Source of the DNA: an uncultured Alistipes sp.
Lineage (GTDB): Bacteria > Bacteroidota > Bacteroidia > Bacteroidales > Rikenellaceae
NCBI GenBank assembly: GCA_900769405.1
Contig: CAAGGL010000031.1
Location: 1 to 64,000 of the forward strand
Direction: 5' to 3'
Length of the DNA: 64,000 nucleotides
The translations under genes were made by a program, and so were the position numbers. Below the pieces are notes generated by a model. That model was not told the DNA's origin, ran no database searches, and saw only the letters and a list, made by a program, of their open reading frames with translations. Below are positions 25,783 through 33,736 of the stretch, piece after piece; position 1 is the first letter of the stretch; the number at the start of each line of letters is the position of its first letter.

Positions 25783-26749
25783 ATGCGCAAACTACTGAAT
25801 TTGGCGTTCGCATTGCTGGCAATGACCTTCGTGGCCTGCGGTGGCGACGAACCCACTCCCGAACCGACACCCGATCCCACTCCCGAGAATCAGGAGAATA
25901 AGCTCTATCCCGACGAGCTCTATCCCGCAGTTGATGGTCGAGTTGTGCTGTCGTATGTAACCTACTATGGCTCAAAGATTCCCGATGTGAAGTATATGAC
26001 CCATATCAACTACGCTTTTGCCGAATTGGTGGTTGAGGACGGTGTTTATCAGTCGTTTAAGTTGCAGGGCAAGGAGTCGCGTTTCAAGCAGATTGTCGAT
26101 TTGAAAAAGAAAAAGCCGACGTTGAAGATCTTAATCTCGTTCACGCACGGCTCGTCGAATAGTAAATATACCGCCGAGAATCCTTTTGGCGGTTTCTCGG
26201 ATATGGCCAAATCGGACGTGGGTCGCAAGAAGTTTGCGCAGGCTATGTCTTCGATGCGCAGAATACAAGTGACGGCGGTCGCCGCTATATCGATATCAAG
26301 GCGGTGGATCCTTACGTCGATTGGGTCAATATTATGACCTACAATATGACCTCGGAGGCACATTCGGCACTGAATAACCCCAAGCTGTGGGTCGATTGCA
26401 AGCGCGCCGTGAAACACTACACCGATAGGGGCATTGCGCCGTCGAAGTTGGTGCTGGGTGTTCCGTTCTTCGGTTGGGGCGATGTGACGTGGACCTACAA
26501 GAAGATCATTGGCCTCGATAAGACCAAATATAAGTTCGATAATTGGGATAGCGCATCAAGTGTCCCCTATGTGACTGAGATCGCTACGGGCAAGCGTCTG
26601 TGTGCCTATGACAACCCGAAGAGTATCGTGATGAAGGGCGATTTTGCTCGCGCAACGGGTTTGAAGGGTATGATGTCGTGGGAGTATGACCAGGACGACG
26701 CCAAACTGACGCTCAACAAGTCGATGTGGCAGGCCACGATGAAAAAGTA
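25783..26749 (+). pseudogene. GH18 paralogue with catalytic-site deletion and frameshift
   Basis: It starts as an intact GH18 lipoprotein (lipobox FVAC, a Pro/Thr-rich linker PTPEPTPDPTPE, then VVLSYVTYYG, HINYAFAEL, KILISFTHG), closely parallel to the gene at 24508. At about 26250, after GRKKFAQ, the frame breaks. Sequence resumes in another frame as GYVFDAQNTSDGGRRYIDI, with the barrel then continuing to the stop at 26749. By comparison with the paralogue about 60 codons are lost, including the DxxDxDxE catalytic segment. The protein would stop early at 26337 with an unrelated tail. The promoter region (25711-25782) and terminator upstream look intact. Confidence 0.85.
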
Positions 26750-26756
26750 AATCACG

Positions 26757-27881
26757 ATGATGAATTTCAAAACTATCATAACCGATTTCGATCGCGCTAC
26801 GGTACGTCTGGCGGAGTTTGCTCCCGAGGCGGGCGCGAAGGAGTATAATTTGGTGATCAGCACTCGTTTGCGCGGTGCGTTTGCGGAGCAGGTCGATTCG
26901 TTGATCCGCTCGTTCGAGCAGGTGCGCGAGGAGTTGGGCGCGGTGTCGGTGATGTTCGGACGCTGGCTGGTGAGCGATGCGGCAAATCAGGCTGAAATGC
27001 TCCCCGAGCAGGTGGGCGGACGCCGTCTGTCGGTGGTCGAGCAGCCGCCTCTCGACGGCTCGAAGGTCGTGCTGTGGTTGTGGCTCGTTGAGGGTGGCGA
27101 GGTTGTTTCGAGCGGTCTGCGCCACGGCGACTATCTGCACCTTTGGACGGCCGATGAGCGTGGCGCGGGCGCGAATAGCGACGAGCAGAGCCGCGATATT
27201 CTGACGCGCTATGCCGAAAGTCTTGAACGTGAGGGCTGTACGCTGACCGACGATTGCATTCGCACGTGGTTCTATGTGCAGGATGTCGATAATAACTATG
27301 CAGGTTTGGTGCGTGCGCGCCGCGAGTTCTTCGAGGAGTGCGGTCTGCGCCGCGATACACACTATATCGCCAGCACGGGTATCGAGGGTCGCAATGGTGC
27401 GGTCGGCTCGTTGGTGACGATGGACGCCTATGCCGTACGCGGTCTGCGCGAGGAGCAGATTCAATTCTTGTATGCGCTTGATTTCCTGAGTCCTACGGCG
27501 GATTATGGCGTTACGTTCGAGCGAGGTACGGCGGTGCATTATGGCGATCGTAAGCACCTCTTCATCTCGGGTACGGCAAGTATCGACTCGAAGGGCGAGG
27601 TGGTGCACGTTGGCGATGTGCTCCGTCAGACCGAGCGTATGATCTGCAACATCGAGGCTCTGCTCTCGGAGGGTGGAGCGACGATGGCTGACGTTCAGAT
27701 GGCGATTGTATATTTGCGCGATATGGGTGATTATGAGCAGGTTGCGCAGTTGCTTGCGGAGCGTCTGCCCGAATTGCCTTACACCATTACGCTGGCTCCC
27801 GTCTGCCGTCCGAAGTGGTTGATCGAGATGGAGTGCGTGGCTGCGGTGGCGGTAACGAACGAAAAGTTTGCGAAATTTTAG
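26757..27881 (+). CDS. Rid/YjgF-type protein resembling chorismatases
   Basis: 374 residues, no signal peptide. The C-terminal about 120 residues have the Rid (YjgF/UK114) pattern: HLFISGTASIDSKGEVVHVGDVLRQTERMI, MADVQMAIVYLRD and a final APVCRPKWLIEMECVA. The N-terminal 230 residues (RTWFYVQDVDNNYAGLVRAR, STGIEGRNG) resemble the paired-domain layout of FkbO/Hyg5/XanB2 chorismatases. A role in chorismate conversion is possible and would fit the Phe/Tyr operon that begins 165 nt downstream, but this is inference. It starts 7 nt after the GH18 pseudogene and may be read from that gene's promoter. Confidence 0.6.
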   Translation: MMNFKTIITDFDRATVRLAEFAPEAGAKEYNLVISTRLRGAFAEQVDSLIRSFEQVREELGAVSVMFGRWLVSDAANQAEMLPEQVGGRRLSVVEQPPLDGSKVVLWLWLVEGGEVVSSGLRHGDYLHLWTADERGAGANSDEQSRDILTRYAESLEREGCTLTDDCIRTWFYVQDVDNNYAGLVRARREFFEECGLRRDTHYIASTGIEGRNGAVGSLVTMDAYAVRGLREEQIQFLYALDFLSPTADYGVTFERGTAVHYGDRKHLFISGTASIDSKGEVVHVGDVLRQTERMICNIEALLSEGGATMADVQMAIVYLRDMGDYEQVAQLLAERLPELPYTITLAPVCRPKWLIEMECVAAVAVTNEKFAKF

Positions 27882-28008
27882 CCGAACGAAAATTTCTAAC
27901 AGGTTGAAATCTCGCGCAACTCGATGAAAGATAGACGGTTGTGCGCTACAAACGAAAAATTTTGATAAAAAAGTGTCCTTGCGGATAACAATTTAACGCA
28001 AAAAAGCT

Positions 28009-28016
28009 TATATTTG
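28009..28016 (+). promoter_or_regulatory. -7 promoter element of the Phe/Tyr operon
   Basis: TATATTTG is a full match to TAnnTTTG, 29 nt before the leader peptide ATG. A clear -33 element at the usual distance is not seen. Confidence 0.55.
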
Positions 28017-28045
28017 TATTCCTAAACGAACTAACTGACTGCAAA

Positions 28046-28132
28046 ATGAGAATGTATTCGCCGTTTTTTGCATACTTTTTTTATTACTACTTCGGCAAAA
28101 GTGGGCGGATCTCTATTGCAGCTATGCGATAA
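28046..28132 (+). CDS. Phe/Tyr-rich leader peptide of the aromatic operon
   Basis: ATG 28046 to TAA 28130-28132 encodes 28 residues, of which five are Phe and five Tyr. Residues 7-16 read FFAYFFYYYF. It lies directly after a promoter and directly before the attenuator hairpin and a prephenate dehydratase gene, the classical layout of an amino-acid leader peptide. Ribosome stalling at residues 13-16 (28082-28093) when charged tRNA-Phe or tRNA-Tyr is scarce would leave 28101-28108 free. Completing translation to the stop would cover that segment. Confidence 0.85.
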   Translation: MRMYSPFFAYFFYYYFGKSGRISIAAMR

Positions 28133-28180
28133 TACAAAATTGTGAAAAATGAGCCCCGCCCACCATTGAGCGGGGCTTTT
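28101..28180 (+). promoter_or_regulatory. transcription attenuator (antiterminator / terminator pair)
   Basis: Antiterminator: GTGGGCGG (28101-28108) is perfectly complementary to CCGCCCAC (28156-28163). Terminator: AGCCCCGC (28152-28159) with GCGGGGCT (28170-28177), ending in TTTT. The two share 28156-28159, so only one can form. The left antiterminator arm lies within the last codons of the leader peptide, so leader translation decides the outcome. The T run is short (28177-28180), so the strength of termination is uncertain. Confidence 0.82.
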
Positions 28181-28193
28181 CAATGTAAAACGA

Positions 28194-29012
28194 ATGAAGA
28201 AAATCGCTATACAGGGTTACGACGGTTGTTTCCACCAGATCGTGGCTTTCGAATATTTTGGACGCGACGTGCAGACGCTGCCCTGCGACACCTTCCGACA
28301 GGTGGCGCAAATGGTGCGCTCGGGCGAGGCTGACTATGGCGTGATGGCTATCGAGAACTCGATCGCAGGCTCGATTATCGCCAATTACAGCATTTTGCAG
28401 GACGCCAATTTGCAGGTTGCGGGCGAGTACTATCTGCCGATCGAGCAGAACCTGATGGTGTTGCCCGATGTCGAGTTGGAGGATATCACCGAGGTGCAGT
28501 CGCACCCGATGGCGCTGTTGCAGTGTGTCGAGTATCTCGATGCGCAGCCGTGGCGACTGATCGAAACCGAGGATACGGCGCTCAGTGCCTGCCACGTTGC
28601 CGAGAAGGGTCTGCGCCATACGGCGGCCATTGCGAGTTCGCTGGCGGCCGAGCTGTTCGGTTTGAAGATCATCGCGCCCGCGATCAACACGGTCAAGAAC
28701 AACTACACCCGTTTTATGATCCTCAAACGCTACGACCACCGCTATCCGGTCGATGCAAATAAGGCGTCGTTGTACTTCAAGACCGACCACCGTCAGGGAT
28801 CGTTGTTGCGCGCGTTGCAGACGATGGATCGCGTCAATATGTCGAAGTTGCAGTCGTATCCGATAGCCAGCGAGCCGTGGCGATATATGTTCCACGTCGA
28901 TATGGAGTTCGATTGTTTCGACGACTATATCCGCACGCTCGATGATTTGCAGCAGGTTACGAGCGAAATTCATGTTTATGGAGTCTATCGCAAGGCCGAG
29001 AATAAATACTAA
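28194..29012 (+). CDS. pheA: prephenate dehydratase
   Basis: 272 residues, cytosolic, converting prephenate to phenylpyruvate. Catalytic domain about 1-180 with GYDGCFHQIVA, ADYGVMAIENSIAGSI and a late NNYTRFMIL segment that holds the conserved Thr-Arg-Phe. The ACT domain is about 193-272. The usual Phe-binding ESRP motif is replaced (SKLQSYPI), so allosteric control may be weaker than in E. coli PheA. It is first gene after the attenuator; the aminotransferase gene follows 6 nt later. No chorismate mutase domain is fused here; that activity sits on the DAHP synthase at 31076. Confidence 0.9.
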   Translation: MKKIAIQGYDGCFHQIVAFEYFGRDVQTLPCDTFRQVAQMVRSGEADYGVMAIENSIAGSIIANYSILQDANLQVAGEYYLPIEQNLMVLPDVELEDITEVQSHPMALLQCVEYLDAQPWRLIETEDTALSACHVAEKGLRHTAAIASSLAAELFGLKIIAPAINTVKNNYTRFMILKRYDHRYPVDANKASLYFKTDHRQGSLLRALQTMDRVNMSKLQSYPIASEPWRYMFHVDMEFDCFDDYIRTLDDLQQVTSEIHVYGVYRKAENKY

Positions 29013-29018
29013 ACAGTT

Positions 29019-30194
29019 ATGAAAGAGCCAATTAATATACAGCTGTCCGACCGTTTGGAGGGTGTCGGCGAATACTACTTCTCGCGTAAGCTGCGCGAGA
29101 TCGACCAGATGCGTGCCGCAGGCCGACGAATCATTTCGCTCGGTATCGGCTCGCCCGACCGTCCGCCTCACGCGTCGGTTGTGGAGCGTCTGCACGAGGT
29201 TGCCTCGCGCCCCGATACCCACGCCTATCAGTCGTATAAGGGTGCGGCGGTGTTGCGTCGCGCTTTTGCAAAGTGGTATGCGGATCGTTATGGCGTTGAG
29301 CTCGATCCCGAGAGCGAGATACTGCCGCTGATCGGCTCGAAGGAGGGTCTGATGCACATCTGTATGACCTATCTTCGCAAGGGCGATCGCGTGCTGATTC
29401 CCAACCCTGGTTATCCGACCTATCGCTCGGCGGTGACGCTGTCGGGTGGTGAGCCGAAGGAGTATCGACTGACGGCCGAGGGTGATTGGTTCCCCAATCT
29501 CGACCAGATCGAGAGCGAGGGATTGGAAGGCGTCAAGATGATGATTTTGAACTATCCGCAGATGCCGACGGGCGCGGTGCCCACGCGCGAGATGTTTGCG
29601 CGTGTGGTTGAGTTTGCTCATCGCCACTCGATACTGCTTGTTCACGACAATCCGTATAGCTTTGTGCGCAATGCCGAGCCGTTGAGCCTGCTTTCGATCG
29701 AGGGTGCGAAGGAGTGCTCGATCGAACTTAACTCGCTCAGCAAGAGCCACAATATGGCAGGTTGGCGTATCGGTATGATCGGCGGTCGCAAGGAGTGGAT
29801 CGACCAGATTATGCGCTTCAAGAGCAATATGGACTCGGGTCAGTTCCTGCCGATGCAGGAGGCTGCGGCTGAGGCACTTGCGCTGGGTGACGAGTGGTAT
29901 GCGGAGTTGAATGACGAATACTATGCCCGCGAGGAGTATGGCTATCGACTGCTCGATGCGCTGGGTTGCTCGTATCGTAAGGGTCAGGCGGGTCTGTTCA
30001 TCTGGGCGGAGTTGCCGAAAGAGTTCGAGGGCGACTGCTATGCGTTCAGCGATCGCGTTTTGGAGCGTTGCGGCGTGTTTGTAACCCCGGGCGGAATCTT
30101 CGGTGACGAGGGTAATCGCTATATTCGTATCAGCCTGTGTGCCAAGCGTGAACAGCTGGCCGAGGCTATTGAGGCAATCGAAAAGAATTTCTAA
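29019..30194 (+). CDS. class I/II aminotransferase (aromatic family role)
   Basis: 391 residues, PLP fold type I. Visible features: IISLGIGSPDRPPH, YQSYKGAAVLRRAFAKWY, NPGYPTYRSAV, NYPQMPTGA and the PLP-lysine region LNSLSKSHNMAGWRIG (Lys of SLSK). It resembles LL-diaminopimelate and aspartate-type aminotransferases used for Phe/Tyr in Bacteroidetes. Position between prephenate dehydratase and prephenate dehydrogenase argues for transamination of phenylpyruvate and 4-hydroxyphenylpyruvate. The next gene starts 16 nt after its stop. Confidence 0.85.
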   Translation: MKEPINIQLSDRLEGVGEYYFSRKLREIDQMRAAGRRIISLGIGSPDRPPHASVVERLHEVASRPDTHAYQSYKGAAVLRRAFAKWYADRYGVELDPESEILPLIGSKEGLMHICMTYLRKGDRVLIPNPGYPTYRSAVTLSGGEPKEYRLTAEGDWFPNLDQIESEGLEGVKMMILNYPQMPTGAVPTREMFARVVEFAHRHSILLVHDNPYSFVRNAEPLSLLSIEGAKECSIELNSLSKSHNMAGWRIGMIGGRKEWIDQIMRFKSNMDSGQFLPMQEAAAEALALGDEWYAELNDEYYAREEYGYRLLDALGCSYRKGQAGLFIWAELPKEFEGDCYAFSDRVLERCGVFVTPGGIFGDEGNRYIRISLCAKREQLAEAIEAIEKNF

Positions 30195-30210
30195 ACAAAC
30201 GAGAAACAAA

Positions 30211-31053
30211 ATGAATGCGTTAATTATAGGTGTCGGTTTGATCGGTGGATCGTTTGCGCTGAGTCTGCGCGAACACGGATTGTGCGATCAGGTGCTGGGT
30301 TGTGATGCGTCGGCGGAGAATGCCGCTGAGGCCGTGCGCCGCGGATTGATCGACCGCGCGGTGGAGTTGGACGAGGGCTTGGCTGCGGCCGATTTGGTGG
30401 TGCTGGCGGCTCCCGTTGATAAAATTCCGTTGCTGACGACCAAAATTCTGAATAAAGTAACCGACTCGCAGGTGGTTATGGATATGGGCTCGACCAAGAG
30501 CGAACTGTGCGAGGTGGTGTCGATGCACCGCCGTCGTGGTCGCTTGGTGGCTACGCACCCGATGTGGGGTACGGAGTATAGCGGTCCGCAGGCGGCTGTC
30601 GAGGGGGCATTTAAGGGTCGTAAGGTGGTGCTGTGCGATGTGGAGCATAGCGACCGCGACGCCGTTGAGTTGGTCGAGAAGATCTACACGACGATCGGTA
30701 TGCCCATCGTTTATATGTCGCCCGAGGAGCACGATCTGCATACGGCCTATGTGTCGCACATCTCGCATATTACCTCGTTTGCGCTGGCACTCACCGTATT
30801 GGAGAAGGAGCGCGAGTCGCAGCATATATTCGACTTGGCGGGTGGTGGTTTCGAGAGCACCGTTCGTTTGGCTAAGTCGTCGGCCTCGACCTGGATTCCG
30901 ATTCTGATGCAGAACAAATATAACGTTCTCGATGTGTTGCGCGAGCATATCCACCAGTTGCAGATTATGCGCGTGATGATCGAGCGTGACGATGTTGAGG
31001 GTCTGCGCGAGGCGATGTGTCGCGCCAACTCGATACAGAAGATTTTGGAATAA
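30211..31053 (+). CDS. tyrA: prephenate dehydrogenase
   Basis: 280 residues starting at ATG 30211 (MNALIIGVGLIGGSF); a longer frame reaching back into the preceding gene is not credible. NAD-binding Gly-rich loop GVGLIGGS, then DLVVLAAPVDKIP, DMGSTKSEL, ATHPMWGTEYSGP (catalytic His region) and a helical C-terminal domain (YVSHISHITSFALAL; STWIPILMQNKYNVLDVL). It makes 4-hydroxyphenylpyruvate from prephenate with NAD. No ACT domain is attached. It lies 22 nt before aroF. Confidence 0.9.
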   Translation: MNALIIGVGLIGGSFALSLREHGLCDQVLGCDASAENAAEAVRRGLIDRAVELDEGLAAADLVVLAAPVDKIPLLTTKILNKVTDSQVVMDMGSTKSELCEVVSMHRRRGRLVATHPMWGTEYSGPQAAVEGAFKGRKVVLCDVEHSDRDAVELVEKIYTTIGMPIVYMSPEEHDLHTAYVSHISHITSFALALTVLEKERESQHIFDLAGGGFESTVRLAKSSASTWIPILMQNKYNVLDVLREHIHQLQIMRVMIERDDVEGLREAMCRANSIQKILE

Positions 31054-31075
31054 GAATAAAAACGAGATAAAGAGT

Positions 31076-32143
31076 ATGGAAAAATTCAAATTGGGCGCAA
31101 AGCGTCCCCTGATTATTTCGGGTCCGTGCAGTGCCGAGACCGAGGAACAGACATTGACAACTTGTCGCCAGCTGGCGGCCGAGGGCGTGGTTGATGTGCT
31201 CCGCGCAGGTATTTGGAAACCTCGTACCCGTCCCGGTACCTTCGAGGGTGTAGGTTTGAAGGGTCTGGCGTGGTTGGCAGAGGCCAAGCGCGAGACGGGT
31301 CTGCCGATTGCTACCGAGGTTGCGTCGGCCAAGCACGTCGAGAGCGCATTGGAGTTTGGTGTCGATCTGTTGTGGATCGGTGCGCGTACGACCGTAAACC
31401 CCTTCCTTGTGCAGGAGATTGCCGAGGCGTGTGCAGGTAACGACGTGCAGATCCTGATCAAGAACCCGATGCACCCCGAGGTGGCATTGTGGGCCGGTGC
31501 TGTGGCACGCTTCGTTAAGGCTGGAACACCTGAGGAGAACATTGGTCTGCTCCATCGCGGATTCTCGGTTGGAGGTGCTAACCACCTGCGTAATAACCCG
31601 ATGTGGCACCTCGCGTTGGAGATGCAGAGCCTCTGCCCTAATATGATGATGCTGTGCGACCCGTCGCATATCTGCGGTAATCGCGAGTATTTGCAGGAGA
31701 TCTCGCAGAAGTCGGCCGACCTGAACTATGACGGTCTGATGGTCGAGAGTCACATCTGCCCCGCGGAGGCGTGGAGCGATGCATCGCAGCAGCTCGAACC
31801 GAAGGCACTGGGTGAGATGATCCGCTCGATTAATTGGCGTTCGACCATTAGCGACGACCCTGAATATTTGCAGTCGCTCGCGCGCTATCGTGAGCAGATC
31901 GACCAAATCGACGCCGAGCTGTTCGAGTTGTTGAGCCGTCGTATGGCAATTGCGGATAGCATCGGTCGCGTGAAACGCGAGAACGATGTTGTGATTTTGC
32001 AGAGTGGTCGCTGGGCGAGCATTGTTGATCGCGTGATGGCGCAGGCTGATAAGTTGCACCTGAGCGAGGAGTTTGTCCGCACGGTGTTGGAGGCAATCCA
32101 CGTTGAGTCGATCGAGCACCAGAACCGAATTATGAACAACTAA
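31076..32143 (+). CDS. aroF: bifunctional DAHP synthase / chorismate mutase
   Basis: 355 residues. Residues 1 to about 260 are a DAHP synthase of the AroF/KdsA-like type (IISGPCSAETEEQ, VLRAGIWKPRTRPGTFEGVG, IKNPMHPEVALW, HRGFS, LCDPSHICG, DGLMVESHICP). Residues about 265-355 are an AroQ chorismate mutase (YREQIDQIDAELFELLSRRM, IGRVKREN, ESIEHQNRI). It carries the first shikimate step and the chorismate-to-prephenate step, so the four genes here cover entry and the whole Phe/Tyr branch. The start at ATG 31076 follows the tyrA stop by 22 nt. This fusion is usual in Bacteroidetes. Confidence 0.92.
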   Translation: MEKFKLGAKRPLIISGPCSAETEEQTLTTCRQLAAEGVVDVLRAGIWKPRTRPGTFEGVGLKGLAWLAEAKRETGLPIATEVASAKHVESALEFGVDLLWIGARTTVNPFLVQEIAEACAGNDVQILIKNPMHPEVALWAGAVARFVKAGTPEENIGLLHRGFSVGGANHLRNNPMWHLALEMQSLCPNMMMLCDPSHICGNREYLQEISQKSADLNYDGLMVESHICPAEAWSDASQQLEPKALGEMIRSINWRSTISDDPEYLQSLARYREQIDQIDAELFELLSRRMAIADSIGRVKRENDVVILQSGRWASIVDRVMAQADKLHLSEEFVRTVLEAIHVESIEHQNRIMNN

Positions 32144-32161
32144 TCGAATTAGGCTTGTAAA

Positions 32162-32193
32162 GCGAAAGGCGCCCTGCAAAGGACGCCTTTTGC
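32162..32193. terminator. bidirectional terminator between aroF and the dciA-like gene
   Basis: A stem with arm AAAGGCG (32165-32171) and CGCCTTT (32184-32190), extended by GCG/TGC pairs, ends both the aromatic operon and the converging recF-dciA transcript. Confidence 0.65.
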
Positions 32194-32483
32194 TATTTTA
32201 CGATAATCTGATCCACAAGGGGGACTTTCGAGCGGCGGTTGAGCTCGTCGCATAACTCTGCGCGGCGCAGGAACAGTTCGTTGCGCAGTACGCTCGACGC
32301 AATACGCACGTTCAAGATTCGTCCGCGCAGTTCGAAGTGAGTGGTCTGGTCAGCAGCCAGATCTCCCACACACTCGCGCCAAACCTCAGGCAGACGCCCC
32401 TCGGCCACCTTCGCGGCCACCCACGGACGCGAGAAGAACTCATCGAGCAACTCGCCCATCAACATCGATTGTGTACGTCGCAT
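32193..32483 (-). CDS. DUF721 / DciA-like protein
   Basis: 96 residues. Pattern of the DUF721/DciA family: LLDEFFSRPWVAAKVAEGR, a central VWRECVGDLAADQT segment and RIASSVLRNELFLRRAELCDELNR. In other bacteria DciA loads the replicative helicase; in Bacteroidetes this protein sits next to recF, as here (4 nt after recF on the same strand). Cytosolic, typical length. Confidence 0.82.
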   Translation of the reverse strand: MRRTQSMLMGELLDEFFSRPWVAAKVAEGRLPEVWRECVGDLAADQTTHFELRGRILNVRIASSVLRNELFLRRAELCDELNRRSKVPLVDQIIVK

Positions 32484-32487
32484 AGGC

Positions 32488-33588
32488 CTATTGTTGAGTT
32501 ATGTGCCCCTCGCCAACCGCGAACAGACGGTAGCTCTCGGCTGCCGCGTCGAGGATTGTTTGAAGGCGCAATTTATTGCAATCGGTGATGAAAATCTGGC
32601 CGAACTCCTTGCCTGAAACCACCTTGATCAACTGCTCCACACGTCCCGCGTCGAGCTTATCGAAAAGATCATCGAGGAGCAAGATTGGACGCTCGCCCTT
32701 ATGTTCGGCAACAACCTTATACTGAGCCAATTTCAGTGCGATGAGGAATGATTTCTGCTGACCCTGCGAACCATATTTTCGTAGCGGATAACCGCCGATT
32801 TTCAGTGTCAGGTCGTCGCGATGAACGCCACAACCCGAGTATTGATTGATGAGATCCTTCTGACGATGAGCGCGCAACAATTCATCGAAAGGCAGATCGT
32901 TCAGCTCCGAGCGGTAGCTGATCTCGATCTGCTCGCGGTCGCCCGACAGACGACGATAGTAATCGGCCACGATCGGACCAATGCGCTCAATCAATTCAGC
33001 GCGCTTGGCATAGACCGTATTTCCGTAGGTAACCAACTGCTGATCAAGAATATCGAGTATTTCGTCCTGCGCCGCACTGCCCATCTGTTTGAGCAGTCGG
33101 TTGCGCTCGGTGAGGATCGAGTTGTAGCGCATTACGGCGCCCAAATAGCCGCGATCGAGCTGCGAAAGGAAGGCATTGAGAAAGCGGCGACGCTCCTCGG
33201 CAGCATCGCTGATGAGCACCGAATCCGCGGGCGAAATGATCACCACGGGAATCAAACCAACGTGGTCCGACAGACGGTCGTACTCCTTGCCTGCGCGCTT
33301 GATGCACTTGCCGCCACGTCGTGCGAACGAACAGACAATCTGCTCGTTACGTTCGTTGTCGGTGGTATATCCGCCCTCGATCATAAAGAACTCCTCGCCG
33401 TGGCGAATGCTCTGCCCGTCGGTCATTCCGAGGGCCGATTTGCACATCGAGAGGTAGTAAACCGCATCGATGACGTTGGTTTTACCGGCGCCATTGTCGC
33501 CCACCAGACAGTTGATGTCGGGCGAGAACGATAGGTTTTCCTGCTCTATGTTCTTGAAATTGATGAGCGATAGGGTGTGAAGATACAT
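32488..33588 (-). CDS. recF: DNA replication and repair protein RecF
   Basis: 366 residues. SMC-like ATPase with Walker A GDNGAGKT (residues 30-37), signature-region FSRRR-like LSRQL replaced by QYSGCGVHRDDL, late GSQGQQKSFLIALKLAQ and Walker B ILLLDDLFDKLD. RecF helps load RecA at single-strand gaps. It is encoded with the DUF721 gene 4 nt downstream. The start ATG at 33588 is followed by the standard MYLHTLSLINFKN N-terminus. Confidence 0.93.
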   Translation of the reverse strand: MYLHTLSLINFKNIEQENLSFSPDINCLVGDNGAGKTNVIDAVYYLSMCKSALGMTDGQSIRHGEEFFMIEGGYTTDNERNEQIVCSFARRGGKCIKRAGKEYDRLSDHVGLIPVVIISPADSVLISDAAEERRRFLNAFLSQLDRGYLGAVMRYNSILTERNRLLKQMGSAAQDEILDILDQQLVTYGNTVYAKRAELIERIGPIVADYYRRLSGDREQIEISYRSELNDLPFDELLRAHRQKDLINQYSGCGVHRDDLTLKIGGYPLRKYGSQGQQKSFLIALKLAQYKVVAEHKGERPILLLDDLFDKLDAGRVEQLIKVVSGKEFGQIFITDCNKLRLQTILDAAAESYRLFAVGEGHITQQ

Positions 33589-33654
33589 ATCTGCGCGTTT
33601 TTCTCACTCCAAAGGTAAGAAAAATCCCTAAAATGAGAAAATTATTGCCCTGCT

Positions 33655-33687
33655 TGATCGGTTTTTCGTAGAAAAAGATTACTTTTG
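33655..33687 (+). promoter_or_regulatory. promoter of the TPR protein gene
   Basis: TTG (33655-33657), a 22-nt spacer and TACTTTTG (33680-33687) lie 49 nt before ATG 33737. Confidence 0.6.
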
Positions 33688-33736
33688 TAACTTGATTGAA
33701 AAAATGTTGAATAAAAATAATAACAAAAATCAAATT

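Noticed and set aside
26245..26340. Simple one-base sequencing error in the second GH18 gene
   Set aside because: A frameshift alone does not explain the loss of about 60 codons relative to its paralogue; a deletion is needed.
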